This document shows, piece after piece, positions 56,475-64,000 of a DNA stretch of 64,000 nt. Location of the stretch: the NCBI GenBank assembly GCA_020634035.1, contig JACKCM010000001.1, positions 744,001 through 808,000 on the forward strand, read 5' to 3'. This stretch comes from Candidatus Obscuribacterales bacterium (GTDB lineage: Bacteria > Cyanobacteriota > Vampirovibrionia > Obscuribacterales > Obscuribacteraceae). Each line of letters opens with the position of its first letter. Position 1 is the first letter of the stretch. Both the position numbers and the translations under genes were made by a program. The notes beneath the pieces were generated by a model. It saw nothing but the letters and a program-made list of their open reading frames with translations, was not told the DNA's origin and did no database searches.

Positions 56475-57254
56475 CTATTTGAAGTTTTCACTGCCGAGAG
56501 CGCAAAGCCAGCCCCTCTCCTGGTTTTGAACGAGGACCACAGCTTTGAGATTCTCTTTTTTCCATTGTGGATTCAATATGACCTTAAAAATCCGGTTCAG
56601 AGGTCTTGCCGATTTGGTCAGATCTGCCAGATTCTGGCTTTCCATATAGCGAGCCACTGAAGTGTGCTTGAGGACTTTGGCTTGATTTTCTCCTCTTGTC
56701 ACATGGGAGGTCAGGCCTGACTCGGTGATGATCAGCAGAACCGTGGTGCTTGCTGGTACAGGAGTGGTGGTGACTGCCGATACCAGGGCTTCCTGACCCT
56801 GGATCTTTATAGATACACGAATTGGAGTTTTGGAACGGGAGCGTGCTTTGCGAGCTGCCTCCATAATATGGTCGAAAGAGGAGCCATTTACTTCGCTCTC
56901 CCCGTCGATAACAGCCTGGGGGGTATAGACCCCTTTCTTGCCCATCTGGCGAGCGTAGTCATACTGTCTTTCGCTGAACTGCTTCTTCGAGAATGGATCT
57001 TTCCAGCCCAGATCGTTCCAGTAATCCACATGTTCAGAAACCGTCACAAGACTCGGATCCTCAGCTAATTTGGATAGCAGGCTGTCAGCCGGAGGGCAAC
57101 TGGAGCAGCCTTCCGAGGTGAAAAGCTCGACCAGAACAGGCTCTTCTGCCGCCCGGGCAGTGTTCGATGCAGCAAGCAGCAGAAAACCGGCCACGGTAAG
57201 AGAGGTAAGAGAGGTTAGAAAGGTTAGTAGATTTGAGCGTTTTGATCTGGTCAT
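56475..57254 (-). CDS. DUF1223 secreted thioredoxin-like protein
   Basis: 259 residues with a signal peptide (LLTFLTSLTSLTVAGFLLLAA ending at about ARA). The DUF1223 hallmark is VELFTSEGCSSCPPADSLL, with a CSSC redox pair, then VSEHVDYWNDLGWKDPF and YTPQAVIDGESEVNGSS. The family is a periplasmic thioredoxin-like group of unknown substrate. The C-terminal half is beta-rich and ends RGWLCALGSENFK. No clear Shine-Dalgarno site. It lies on the same strand as the DUF488 gene with a 64-base gap. Confidence 0.9.
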   Translation of the reverse strand: MTRSKRSNLLTFLTSLTSLTVAGFLLLAASNTARAAEEPVLVELFTSEGCSSCPPADSLLSKLAEDPSLVTVSEHVDYWNDLGWKDPFSKKQFSERQYDYARQMGKKGVYTPQAVIDGESEVNGSSFDHIMEAARKARSRSKTPIRVSIKIQGQEALVSAVTTTPVPASTTVLLIITESGLTSHVTRGENQAKVLKHTSVARYMESQNLADLTKSARPLNRIFKVILNPQWKKENLKAVVLVQNQERGWLCALGSENFK

Positions 57255-57318
57255 TATTTCTTTTTGCTTCCTTGGTATTGCCTGTGGTGCAGTCTGAGAA
57301 ATTTCGCCTGTATCTAAA

Positions 57319-57873
57319 TCAGATTGTCTCGAAGATCGATAGTTGTCTGGTCTCGACCCTGGCTTCTTCCGGCTCTTCTTCTATAGATTGCTCTGAGTCC
57401 AATTCGCTATCTTTGATCAGGATACCGTCTTTTCTTATATGAATCATTTCCAGCCCCAGTTCAGCAAAGGCAGGTCCAAGTAAGCGATGGCGATGGCAGC
57501 CCCCGGGATTCTCTTCGCCACACATCAAGGTGAGCGGCTGTTCTCCGGCTAATTGAGCCACATAGGCGGCAGCTTCCTGGAAAGCTCTGGTTGAGGCGAC
57601 TTTCTCATACATTACATGGCCTTCTTCGTCATAGAAGCTGTCATCATCGGGAATGCCTCCCAGCATATTGCCCTGGAATAGATAACGAAAGCCCGCTTCT
57701 GTCAGGGCTCTGTCCAACTCCCGTTTGTTGAAATAGGGGCAATACTTAGAGTAAGGCTGGGAGCGCACATCGACAACCGTTGTTATGCCAGCCTCTTTGA
57801 GCATGTCCATAAATCGGTCAAGACGCAGGTTGGAGTGTCCTATCGTATAAATTGTGTTCTCTGATACGGTCAT
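57319..57873 (-). CDS. DUF488 family protein
   Basis: 184 residues, normal for this family. Conserved segments are IYTIGHSNLRLDRFMDML, TTVVDVRSQPYSKYCPYFNKREL, FQGNMLGGIPDD, and LTLMCGEENPGGCHRHRLLGP with the Cys-Gly and Cys-His-Arg-His pattern. DUF488 proteins are small cytosolic proteins of unsettled function. It precedes DUF1223 on the same strand and is divergent from xdhA, 129 bases away. Confidence 0.92.
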   Translation of the reverse strand: MTVSENTIYTIGHSNLRLDRFMDMLKEAGITTVVDVRSQPYSKYCPYFNKRELDRALTEAGFRYLFQGNMLGGIPDDDSFYDEEGHVMYEKVASTRAFQEAAAYVAQLAGEQPLTLMCGEENPGGCHRHRLLGPAFAELGLEMIHIRKDGILIKDSELDSEQSIEEEPEEARVETRQLSIFETI

Positions 57874-58002
57874 CGGACAATTTTAACTCCAATGCTTTGA
57901 TAATTCTGCCCGTCCGGCTGCGAATCCGGTTTGTCAAGCAGGACTTGGAATTAACGAGTTGGCCGGGTATCATATCCGTCTATATATAAAGGACGGTTCT
58001 CC

Positions 58003-59478
58003 ATGAGAGATTATATCGACGTATTCATAAATGGTCGGGAGCACAAGCTCAAGGGCGAGGCTGTCTTTCAACCGATAACCGACTATTTGAGATACGACGC
58101 CAGTCTCTGCGGCACAAAAGTGGTCTGTGCCGAAGGCGATTGCGGCGCCTGCACGGTCATGCTCGGTCGCCTTGTGGAAGACGAAATAGAATACAAGCCT
58201 GTAAACGCTTGCATTCTATATGGCTATCAGGTCGATGCCTGCCATATCGTCACGGTGGAGGGTCTTAAAAAAGACGGTGCCCTCAATCGGGTTCAAGAGG
58301 CGATGGTGGAGTGCCATGGTGCCCAGTGCGGCTATTGCACCCCTGGCTTTATCATGGCGATGACTGCGATTTTTGACAAATGCTCTCAAGATTCCGGTAG
58401 TGCCTGTGCTGAAAGTTGTTCCGAAAAAATGGTTCGAGACGGGCTGGTGGGCAATCTCTGTCGTTGTACCGGTTATGAAGCGATAGTCAAAGCAGGGCTT
58501 GAGGTGGATGCCGCGGCTCTTGTCTCTTTTCGAGATCTGTTTCCAGAAGAAAATATGATCGAGCGATTTCGCGAACTAGCCGCTGTCAGAGCAGAGATAA
58601 AACACGATGGCAAGATGGCGATTCTGCCCTCGTCGCTTCCTGAGCTGGTAGAAGCACGCTCCGGATATCCGCAAGCTCGCATCGTCAGTGGTGGCACGGA
58701 TTTATCGGTGCAACTCAATAAAGGTATGATCGAGATCGAGACGATGATCTCGATCTCTAATGTCGATGAACTAGATTATATTTCCGGTTCCGAAAAGGCC
58801 GGACGAGAAATTGTCGAGGTCGGCGGCAGAGTGTCCCTGGCAGAGCTGGAGAGCTATTTGCTCAAGCGTCATGGTGATCTAGACTATATTTTCTGGGTCT
58901 TCGGTTCTCCTCAGATAAGAAACTCCGGCACTCTTGTAGGCAACATTGCCAATGCCTCGCCCATCGCAGACACTCCGCCCTATCTATTTGTGATGGATGC
59001 CGAAATTATCGCTATTGGTCCGAAAGGTGAAAGATGCATCCCGATAACAGAGTTCTACTCCGGCTATAAGACCCTGACTCTTGCTAAAGACGAAGTGATA
59101 AAAGCGATTCGTTTTGCATTGCCCGGGCCCGCAGATATTTTAAAGCTCTACAAAATCTCTCGCAGGCAGCACCTGGATATCTCTGCTTTTACCGCAGCCA
59201 TAAGGTTGAAGCGGGAAGGAGAGAAGATTGTCGAGGCAGCGGTCGCCTACGGTGGTGTGGCAGCCACTGTCTTGAGGATGAAAGAGGTGGAAGAGTTTTT
59301 GAAAGACAAGCCCTACAGCCTTGAAACCTTCGAAGAAGCCGGGCGGATTGCCGCCGATTCGATAAAACCGCTGTCTGATGTGCGCGGCTCTAGCCCCTAC
59401 CGCAGTCAACTGGCGGAGAACATCATGGCTAAATTCTATTACGAAACCGCCCGGGAGGAAGAGCTGGCATGTCTGTAG
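58003..59478 (+). CDS. xdhA: Xanthine dehydrogenase small subunit (FeS and FAD)
   Basis: 491 residues carrying the electron-transfer part of a molybdenum hydroxylase. The N-terminal plant-type [2Fe-2S] ligands are C36, C42, C47 and C50 (CGTKVVCAEGDCGAC). The second cluster is in CHGAQCGYCTPGF and CRCTGYEAI. The FAD domain (about 200-480) contains ARIVSGGTDLSVQL and NIANASPIADTPP. It passes electrons from the Mo site in XdhB to NAD. First gene of xdhABC; its last 10 bases overlap xdhB, so translation is coupled. Divergent from DUF488. Confidence 0.95.
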   Translation: MRDYIDVFINGREHKLKGEAVFQPITDYLRYDASLCGTKVVCAEGDCGACTVMLGRLVEDEIEYKPVNACILYGYQVDACHIVTVEGLKKDGALNRVQEAMVECHGAQCGYCTPGFIMAMTAIFDKCSQDSGSACAESCSEKMVRDGLVGNLCRCTGYEAIVKAGLEVDAAALVSFRDLFPEENMIERFRELAAVRAEIKHDGKMAILPSSLPELVEARSGYPQARIVSGGTDLSVQLNKGMIEIETMISISNVDELDYISGSEKAGREIVEVGGRVSLAELESYLLKRHGDLDYIFWVFGSPQIRNSGTLVGNIANASPIADTPPYLFVMDAEIIAIGPKGERCIPITEFYSGYKTLTLAKDEVIKAIRFALPGPADILKLYKISRRQHLDISAFTAAIRLKREGEKIVEAAVAYGGVAATVLRMKEVEEFLKDKPYSLETFEEAGRIAADSIKPLSDVRGSSPYRSQLAENIMAKFYYETAREEELACL

Positions 59479-61949
59479 TCGGTCGAGATCTGCCCCATGA
59501 CTCTGCCCGGGGACATGTTTCTGGCGAGTCCATTTATATCGATGATATGCCGCCTTCCCGCGGTGAACTGCATGTAGGTTATTTAGGGTCTCCTTACGCC
59601 CACGGCAGAATACGGTCGCTGAATCTCGAAGCCGCTCGTAAAATAGAGGGCGTTGCCGGACTGTTCACCTGGAAAGATCTGGCCCATAATCGCATGGGGC
59701 CTATATTGCAGGATGAGATTCTTCTTGTTGAAGAAGTGGCGGAGTTTCTCGGTCAGCCGGTGGTGGTCATCGCCGCCGAATCACAAAAGGCTCTGGTTGA
59801 AGCTAAAGCAGCTATTGAGCTCGATATGGAAGAGCTCGAACCGGTGCTTACCATCTCTGAAGCTCGCCGCCGGGGTCAATTTATCGATCGAGAATATAGT
59901 ATCGAATCCGGTGATATAGAGAGCGCGATGAAAAGTGCTCGCCATGTGATTCAGGGCACGGTTGTTATAGGCGGCGCCGATCACTTTTATCTAGAGTCCC
60001 AGGCTTGTATTGTCTATCCGGGTGAGTTCGATCAGCTCACCATTCATTCTTCTACCCAGGCACCGTCCGAGGTGCAGCACGTTGCCGCTCATTTGCTGGG
60101 GCTCAAGCAGAATCAGGTGGTGGTGGTCACCAAGCGCATGGGTGGAGGCTTTGGCGGTAAAGAGTGCCAGGCTACCCATCCTGCCGTTATGGCCGCTCTG
60201 GTGGCTCATAAGCTGAAGCGACCGGCCAGGCTGACCTATGTCAAAGATGACGATATGAAATACACCGGAAAACGTCATCCATACCAGAACGACTATGAAG
60301 TGGCCTTCGATGACAGCGGTCTGATTCATGGTCTGAAAGTCAATTTCTTCTCTGACGGTGGCGCCTATAACGACCTGTCTACAGCGGTTCTAGGGCGCTC
60401 TCTCACCCATGCCGAGAATGCTTATTACATTGCCAACACTCGCATCATCGGTCGCATTTGCAAAACCAATCTACCGCCCAATACCGCGTTTCGTGGATTC
60501 GGCGGTCCCCAGGGGGTGCTCACCATGGAGAGCATCGTCGAAGATATCGCAGCCTATCTCAAGCTCGATGCTTTTTCTGTCCGCAAGCGCAATCTTTATG
60601 GACTCGGTGAACGCAACAGTACACCCTATGGACAGATAGTCGAGAACAATACTCTGCCTCGTATTTTCGATGATCTGGAGAAGTCTTCGGACTATGCTGC
60701 GCGCCTTGAGGCTATTCGAGAGTTCAACGCGAACAGTCGAACCCATTTAAAAGGCATATCGATGACGCCGGTCAAGTTCGGGATCTCGTTCACCAATAAG
60801 TTTCTCAATCAAGCAAACGCGCTGGTCAATATCTATCTCGACGGTACCGTTCAGGTCTCTACCGGAGCCACCGAGATGGGCCAGGGAGTTAACACCAACA
60901 TCAAAATGCTGGTTGCAGATGAGCTGTCTATCGATCCCGATACTGTCATTGTCATGGCTACCTCGACCGAGAAGAACAACAATACTTCGGCCACGGCAGC
61001 TTCTGCCGCCACCGATCTGAACGGCAGTGCTGCCGTCAACGCCTGTGTCAAGCTCAAGAAGCGTATGGCCGATGTCGCCGCCCGTCACTTTGCTGCTTCC
61101 GAAGTCGGAATCGGAGCCTATCCCGAGCAGATTGTCTTTGAGGAAGGCCAAGTCTTCGACAAACGCCGCCCCCAATCTAAAATCAGCTTTGTCGATCTGG
61201 TCGGTATGTCTTATAGAGAGAGAGTAAGTCTGGGAGAACGTGGATTCTATGCCACCAGAGGTATCGATTTTGACTGGAATCTGGGCAAGGGTTGTCCTTT
61301 TCTTTATTTCACCATGGGTGCCGCCGTATCCGAAGTCGAGATCGATAGATTCACCGGGGTCATGAAAGTCGACAGAATAGACATATTGATGGACGCCGGC
61401 CGTGCCATCAACCCCGGTATCAACCGAGGCCAGATCATCGGGGGCTTTGTCCAGGGTATGGGCTGGCTCACCAACGAAGAGCTTCTCTATACGGATAAGG
61501 GCGACTTACTTAACCACAGCCCCACCACTTATAAGATTCCGAACATCTATGATGTGCCTTCGGAACTGCATTGCAACACCATCGAGAACTACAATACGCC
61601 AAATGTTCGGGGTACCAAGGCGGTGGGTGAGCCTCCGCTTTTGCTTGCCATCTCGGTCTGGACCGCCGTCAAGCATGCGCTCTCTTTTGTCTCCGGCGAC
61701 CGTTTGCCGTCCCTGACAGCGCCTGCCACCGGCGAAGAGATCCTCAACAGAATCAGCTCTTTTACCGGCAGAGAAAAAAATGGCAAGTGTGATAAAGATG
61801 GCGAAGAGAGCTTCCACAATCTTTCCGGCATGGTGATACCATCGACAAAACATGGCGCCCTCCGAGAGCTGAGCGCTTCTTGTGCCAGGGCAATCACCGG
61901 CACCAGCATAAAGCCTGTGGGTAAGAGCGAAAGAGAAGCAAGCAAATAG
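59469..61949 (+). CDS. xdhB: Xanthine dehydrogenase molybdenum subunit
   Basis: 826 residues binding the molybdenum cofactor and oxidising hypoxanthine and xanthine to urate. Visible features are SARGHVSGESIYIDDMP at the N-terminus, the GGGFGGKE loop, TAFRGFGGPQG, the GATEMGQGVNTNI segment, and near the end GEPPLLLAISVWTAVKHAL with the base-catalyst Glu of the family. The last 60 residues are a polar extension (KNGKCDKDGEESFHNLSG) not typical of the family. ATG at 59469 lies inside xdhA. Cofactor is inserted by the XdhC product encoded next. Confidence 0.95.
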   Translation: MSVVGRDLPHDSARGHVSGESIYIDDMPPSRGELHVGYLGSPYAHGRIRSLNLEAARKIEGVAGLFTWKDLAHNRMGPILQDEILLVEEVAEFLGQPVVVIAAESQKALVEAKAAIELDMEELEPVLTISEARRRGQFIDREYSIESGDIESAMKSARHVIQGTVVIGGADHFYLESQACIVYPGEFDQLTIHSSTQAPSEVQHVAAHLLGLKQNQVVVVTKRMGGGFGGKECQATHPAVMAALVAHKLKRPARLTYVKDDDMKYTGKRHPYQNDYEVAFDDSGLIHGLKVNFFSDGGAYNDLSTAVLGRSLTHAENAYYIANTRIIGRICKTNLPPNTAFRGFGGPQGVLTMESIVEDIAAYLKLDAFSVRKRNLYGLGERNSTPYGQIVENNTLPRIFDDLEKSSDYAARLEAIREFNANSRTHLKGISMTPVKFGISFTNKFLNQANALVNIYLDGTVQVSTGATEMGQGVNTNIKMLVADELSIDPDTVIVMATSTEKNNNTSATAASAATDLNGSAAVNACVKLKKRMADVAARHFAASEVGIGAYPEQIVFEEGQVFDKRRPQSKISFVDLVGMSYRERVSLGERGFYATRGIDFDWNLGKGCPFLYFTMGAAVSEVEIDRFTGVMKVDRIDILMDAGRAINPGINRGQIIGGFVQGMGWLTNEELLYTDKGDLLNHSPTTYKIPNIYDVPSELHCNTIENYNTPNVRGTKAVGEPPLLLAISVWTAVKHALSFVSGDRLPSLTAPATGEEILNRISSFTGREKNGKCDKDGEESFHNLSGMVIPSTKHGALRELSASCARAITGTSIKPVGKSEREASK

Positions 61950-61965
61950 AAGGGACCTAAGAAAG

Positions 61966-62766
61966 TTGCGGGATTATCTGGAGAAGGTTTCCGAATTACT
62001 GGAGAGGAACATCCCTTTCGTTCAGGTGACAGTGGTCGAAACTTCGGGCTCTGTGCCGCAGAACGCGGGCAGTAGAATGCTGGTTACCCAGGAAGGATGG
62101 TTCTGGGGCACTGTCGGAGGCGGCAAGGTAGAGAAGCGCGCCATAGAAGAGGCGCAAAATCTCATATCCGGTCATCAAGAAGGTTGTGGACCGACCAGGA
62201 CCCTGCTTGTATCCTGGAGCCTGAATCGCGACATCGGCATGACCTGCGGTGGTTCGGTGAAATTCTATTTCGAAGCCCAGAATCTTGGAGACTGGCATAT
62301 TGCTGTTTTCGGTGCCGGTCATGTGGGCCAGGCTGTAGTAGAGCTTTTGAGCAAGCTCAATTGCCGTGTTACCTGTTTGGACAGTAGAGAAGACTGGCTC
62401 AATAGAATGCCTGATAGTCCGAATTTGAAAAAGCTACTGACCCCGGATCTTGCCTCTGCGGTGGCTTCTCTGCCCAAAGATTCTTTTGTTACCCTGGTGA
62501 CCATGGGTCACGCCACAGACAGCCCGGTTCTGATAGAGATTTTGCGGGGCTGGCAGGAAAACCCCTTTCCCTATTTAGGTGTAATCGGCAGTAAAGCAAA
62601 AGCAATTCGTCTGAAACAAGATATCGAAGAAGCAGGGTTGCCTGAAGGTTTGAAAGACGTCTTTCGCTGTCCGATGGGTCTTGATCTGGGCAGCAATTCT
62701 CCAAAAGAGATCGCAATAAGTATCGTGGCGCAGTTGCTTGCGGTCAGAGACGGGAAGGAGATTTGA
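61966..62766 (+). CDS. xdhC: Molybdenum cofactor insertion protein XdhC
   Basis: 266 residues. It binds and sulfurates molybdenum cofactor and passes it to the XdhB subunit. The XdhC/CoxI domain at the start reads VVETSGSVPQNAGSRMLVTQEGWFWGTVGGGKVEKRAI. The Cys-Gly pair of SWSLNRDIGMTCGGSVKFYF follows, then a Rossmann-type C-terminal domain (IAVFGAGHVGQAVVELL). TTG start at 61966, 16 bases after xdhB. No strong ribosome binding site. The next gene's ATG is 1 base after its stop, so the operon continues. Confidence 0.93.
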   Translation: MRDYLEKVSELLERNIPFVQVTVVETSGSVPQNAGSRMLVTQEGWFWGTVGGGKVEKRAIEEAQNLISGHQEGCGPTRTLLVSWSLNRDIGMTCGGSVKFYFEAQNLGDWHIAVFGAGHVGQAVVELLSKLNCRVTCLDSREDWLNRMPDSPNLKKLLTPDLASAVASLPKDSFVTLVTMGHATDSPVLIEILRGWQENPFPYLGVIGSKAKAIRLKQDIEEAGLPEGLKDVFRCPMGLDLGSNSPKEIAISIVAQLLAVRDGKEI

Positions 62767-62767
62767 T

Positions 62768-64000
62768 ATGGGTCACAAAGATCCGGTATGCAATATGACC
62801 GTCGAACCGGAAAAGGCTGCTGGAGAGACAACATACAAAGAGATTACTTACTATTTTTGCAATTTGAGATGTCTTGAGAAATTCGAAGCCGATCCGGAAA
62901 GATATTTGCATCCGGTTATTGTCGAGGCTGGTCCAGACGATCTCGAAGCTATTTATACCTGCCCTATGCACCCGGAAGTCGAGCAGGTCGGACCCGGGTC
63001 CTGCCCCCTCTGCGGCATGGCGCTGGAGCCCCTTGAGCCGGGGCTGGAAGAAGACGACAGCGAGCTGCTGGATATGCAAAGGCGATTCTGGCTCAGTCTG
63101 GTCTTTTCGCTGCCGGTGTTTCTCCTTGCCATGACCAGCATGGTCGGCTCTGAAGAGACAGGGATGATTTCGCCTCAGTTGTCGCGCTGGCTGCAGTTCG
63201 GCCTGGCTACGCCGGTGGTCCTTTACTGTGCGGCTCCCTTTTTTGCCAGGGGCTATCAGTCTCTTTTGAATAGAGCCTTCAATATGTTCACACTGATCTC
63301 AATCGGTGTTGGTATCGCCTATGGTTACTCTGCCGTGGCCATGATTCTGCCCGGGCTGTTTCCCGAAGGGCATCTAGCATTGTCCGCGTCCGCTGGAAGC
63401 CACATATTTTATGGACCACATATTTATTTCGAGTCCGCTTCTATGATAGTCAGTCTGGTACTGCTAGGTCAGGTTCTGGAGTTGCGGGCTCGCAAAAGAA
63501 CAGGTCAGGCTCTTAAGTCCTTAATGGCTCTGGCTCCTGATCAAGCAAGGCTTATTAAAGATGACGGAACCGAACTCGATATATCTATCGATATGGTAAA
63601 AGCCGGTGATCGCCTGAGAGTCAGACCGGGAGAGAAAATCCCGGTCGATGGAATTGTCCTGGATGGAAGAAGCAATGTCGACGAGTCTATGATCACCGGT
63701 GAGCCTGTTCCTGTGGAGAAGGCAGTGGGCGACAGGATAGTCGGTGGTACCATAAACGGCACCGGCAGCTTGATAATGAAAGCCGAGGCAGTGGGCAAAG
63801 CTACCGTGCTTGCCAGGATCGTGGCAATGGTCGCCAGCGCTCAGCGGTCGCGGGCACCGATTCAGAGTCTCGCTGATAAAGTCGCCGGCTATTTCGTGCC
63901 TGCTGTTCTGGCTACAAGTGTGCTGACTTTTTGGGTCTGGTTTCTGGTCGGTCCTGAGCCGAGGCTGGCTTTTGCGATATTGAATGCGGTGGCGGTTTTG
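62768..64000 (+). CDS. Copper-type P-type ATPase, start only
   Basis: The first 411 residues of a heavy-metal (P1B) ATPase that runs off the window. A YHS-type domain (DPVCNMTV, Cys-Asn at 8-9) is followed by a metal-binding segment YTCPMHPEVEQVGPGSCPLCGMAL (64-86). Then come spans from about 107 on, with MFTLISIGVGIAYGY in the middle. The actuator domain has the TGEP signature in ESMITGEPVPVEK. The DKTGT phosphorylation site and CPC/CPH metal site would lie beyond 64000. Its start is 1 base after xdhC, so it is translated in the xdh operon. Likely copper or silver export. Confidence 0.92.
   Translation, partial: MGHKDPVCNMTVEPEKAAGETTYKEITYYFCNLRCLEKFEADPERYLHPVIVEAGPDDLEAIYTCPMHPEVEQVGPGSCPLCGMALEPLEPGLEEDDSELLDMQRRFWLSLVFSLPVFLLAMTSMVGSEETGMISPQLSRWLQFGLATPVVLYCAAPFFARGYQSLLNRAFNMFTLISIGVGIAYGYSAVAMILPGLFPEGHLALSASAGSHIFYGPHIYFESASMIVSLVLLGQVLELRARKRTGQALKSLMALAPDQARLIKDDGTELDISIDMVKAGDRLRVRPGEKIPVDGIVLDGRSNVDESMITGEPVPVEKAVGDRIVGGTINGTGSLIMKAEAVGKATVLARIVAMVASAQRSRAPIQSLADKVAGYFVPAVLATSVLTFWVWFLVGPEPRLAFAILNAVAVL

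Noticed and set aside
1..64000. CRISPR arrays, tRNA and rRNA genes, phage structural genes
   Set aside because: No regular spacer-repeat pattern, no tRNA cloverleaf or rRNA landmark and no capsid, tail or portal-like gene was recognised. The holin-IV-like protein alone does not indicate a prophage. A tRNAscan run would be needed to rule out tRNAs.

Overview
This is a 64 kb chromosomal window from a bacterium. I estimate roughly 50% G+C, by eye and not computed. The gene mix includes a kinase fused to leucine-rich repeats, several secreted TPR-like proteins, a double LysM protein, a Flp-type pilin, mnmG, pyrB and an XDH operon. Together with the rarity of Shine-Dalgarno sites before the housekeeping genes, this would fit a non-photosynthetic relative of Cyanobacteria (Melainabacteria / Obscuribacterales type). 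That placement is inference; no rRNA or tRNA gene was recognised to confirm it.

Two styles of gene alternate. Style 1 genes have clear Shine-Dalgarno sites, many C/G-ending codons, long leaders (100-650 bases) with hairpins, and a strong hairpin terminator after almost every gene or small operon. They lie at about 290-1527, 3493-7411, 9743-10855, 16803-25843, 35074-42139 and 43800-47625. They encode an MscS-like channel, PepA, a radical SAM protein, a ZIP transporter, an FtsH-type protease, a NADAR protein, an M48 protease, an APC permease, a CYTH protein and many small membrane proteins of unknown function. Style 2 genes are packed tightly, often start with TTG or GTG, and usually lack a Shine-Dalgarno site. 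They include pyrB, a MurF-like protein, mnmG, the repeat/TPR protein, LysM, kinase, MFS, DUF1223, DUF488, xdhABC and a copper-type P-ATPase.

Layout: 1-4.5 kb, short unknown genes, an IS1595-family insertion sequence (ISSod11-like, with a 9-bp target duplication) and a thioredoxin-like gene. 5.1-9.6 kb, MscS-like, pepA, Xaa-Pro peptidase and a phosphotransferase. 9.7-16.2 kb, an Asp/Gly-rich protein, crcB, a P-loop kinase, pyrB, a TPR-like protein, a MurF-like protein without its P-loop, and a DCC-like protein. 16.8-26.7 kb, radical SAM, ZIP, FtsH, an unknown 420-residue protein, NADAR, M48 and PCYCGC. 26.8-34.7 kb, mnmG and extracytoplasmic or scaffold-like proteins. 35-47.6 kb, membrane and unknown genes with the APC permease, a frameshifted CYTH gene and YihY. 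48-57.9 kb, kinase-LRR, TPR, two MFS transporters, pilin, DUF1223 and DUF488. 58-64 kb, xdhABC and the start of a copper-type ATPase.

The most unusual signals are in the gaps between genes. (1) A short palindrome-like A/T element, ACTATA-N4/5-TAGTA followed by A-rich sequence, recurs ten times, nearly always just beyond a terminator hairpin and often with a second hairpin on its other side. (2) A 312-318 bp element occurs twice (23159-23476 and 36728-37039). Both copies can form a long closing stem with inner GCAAC/GTTGC hairpins, and both end in the A/T element. This looks like an undescribed structured RNA or a small non-autonomous repeat.
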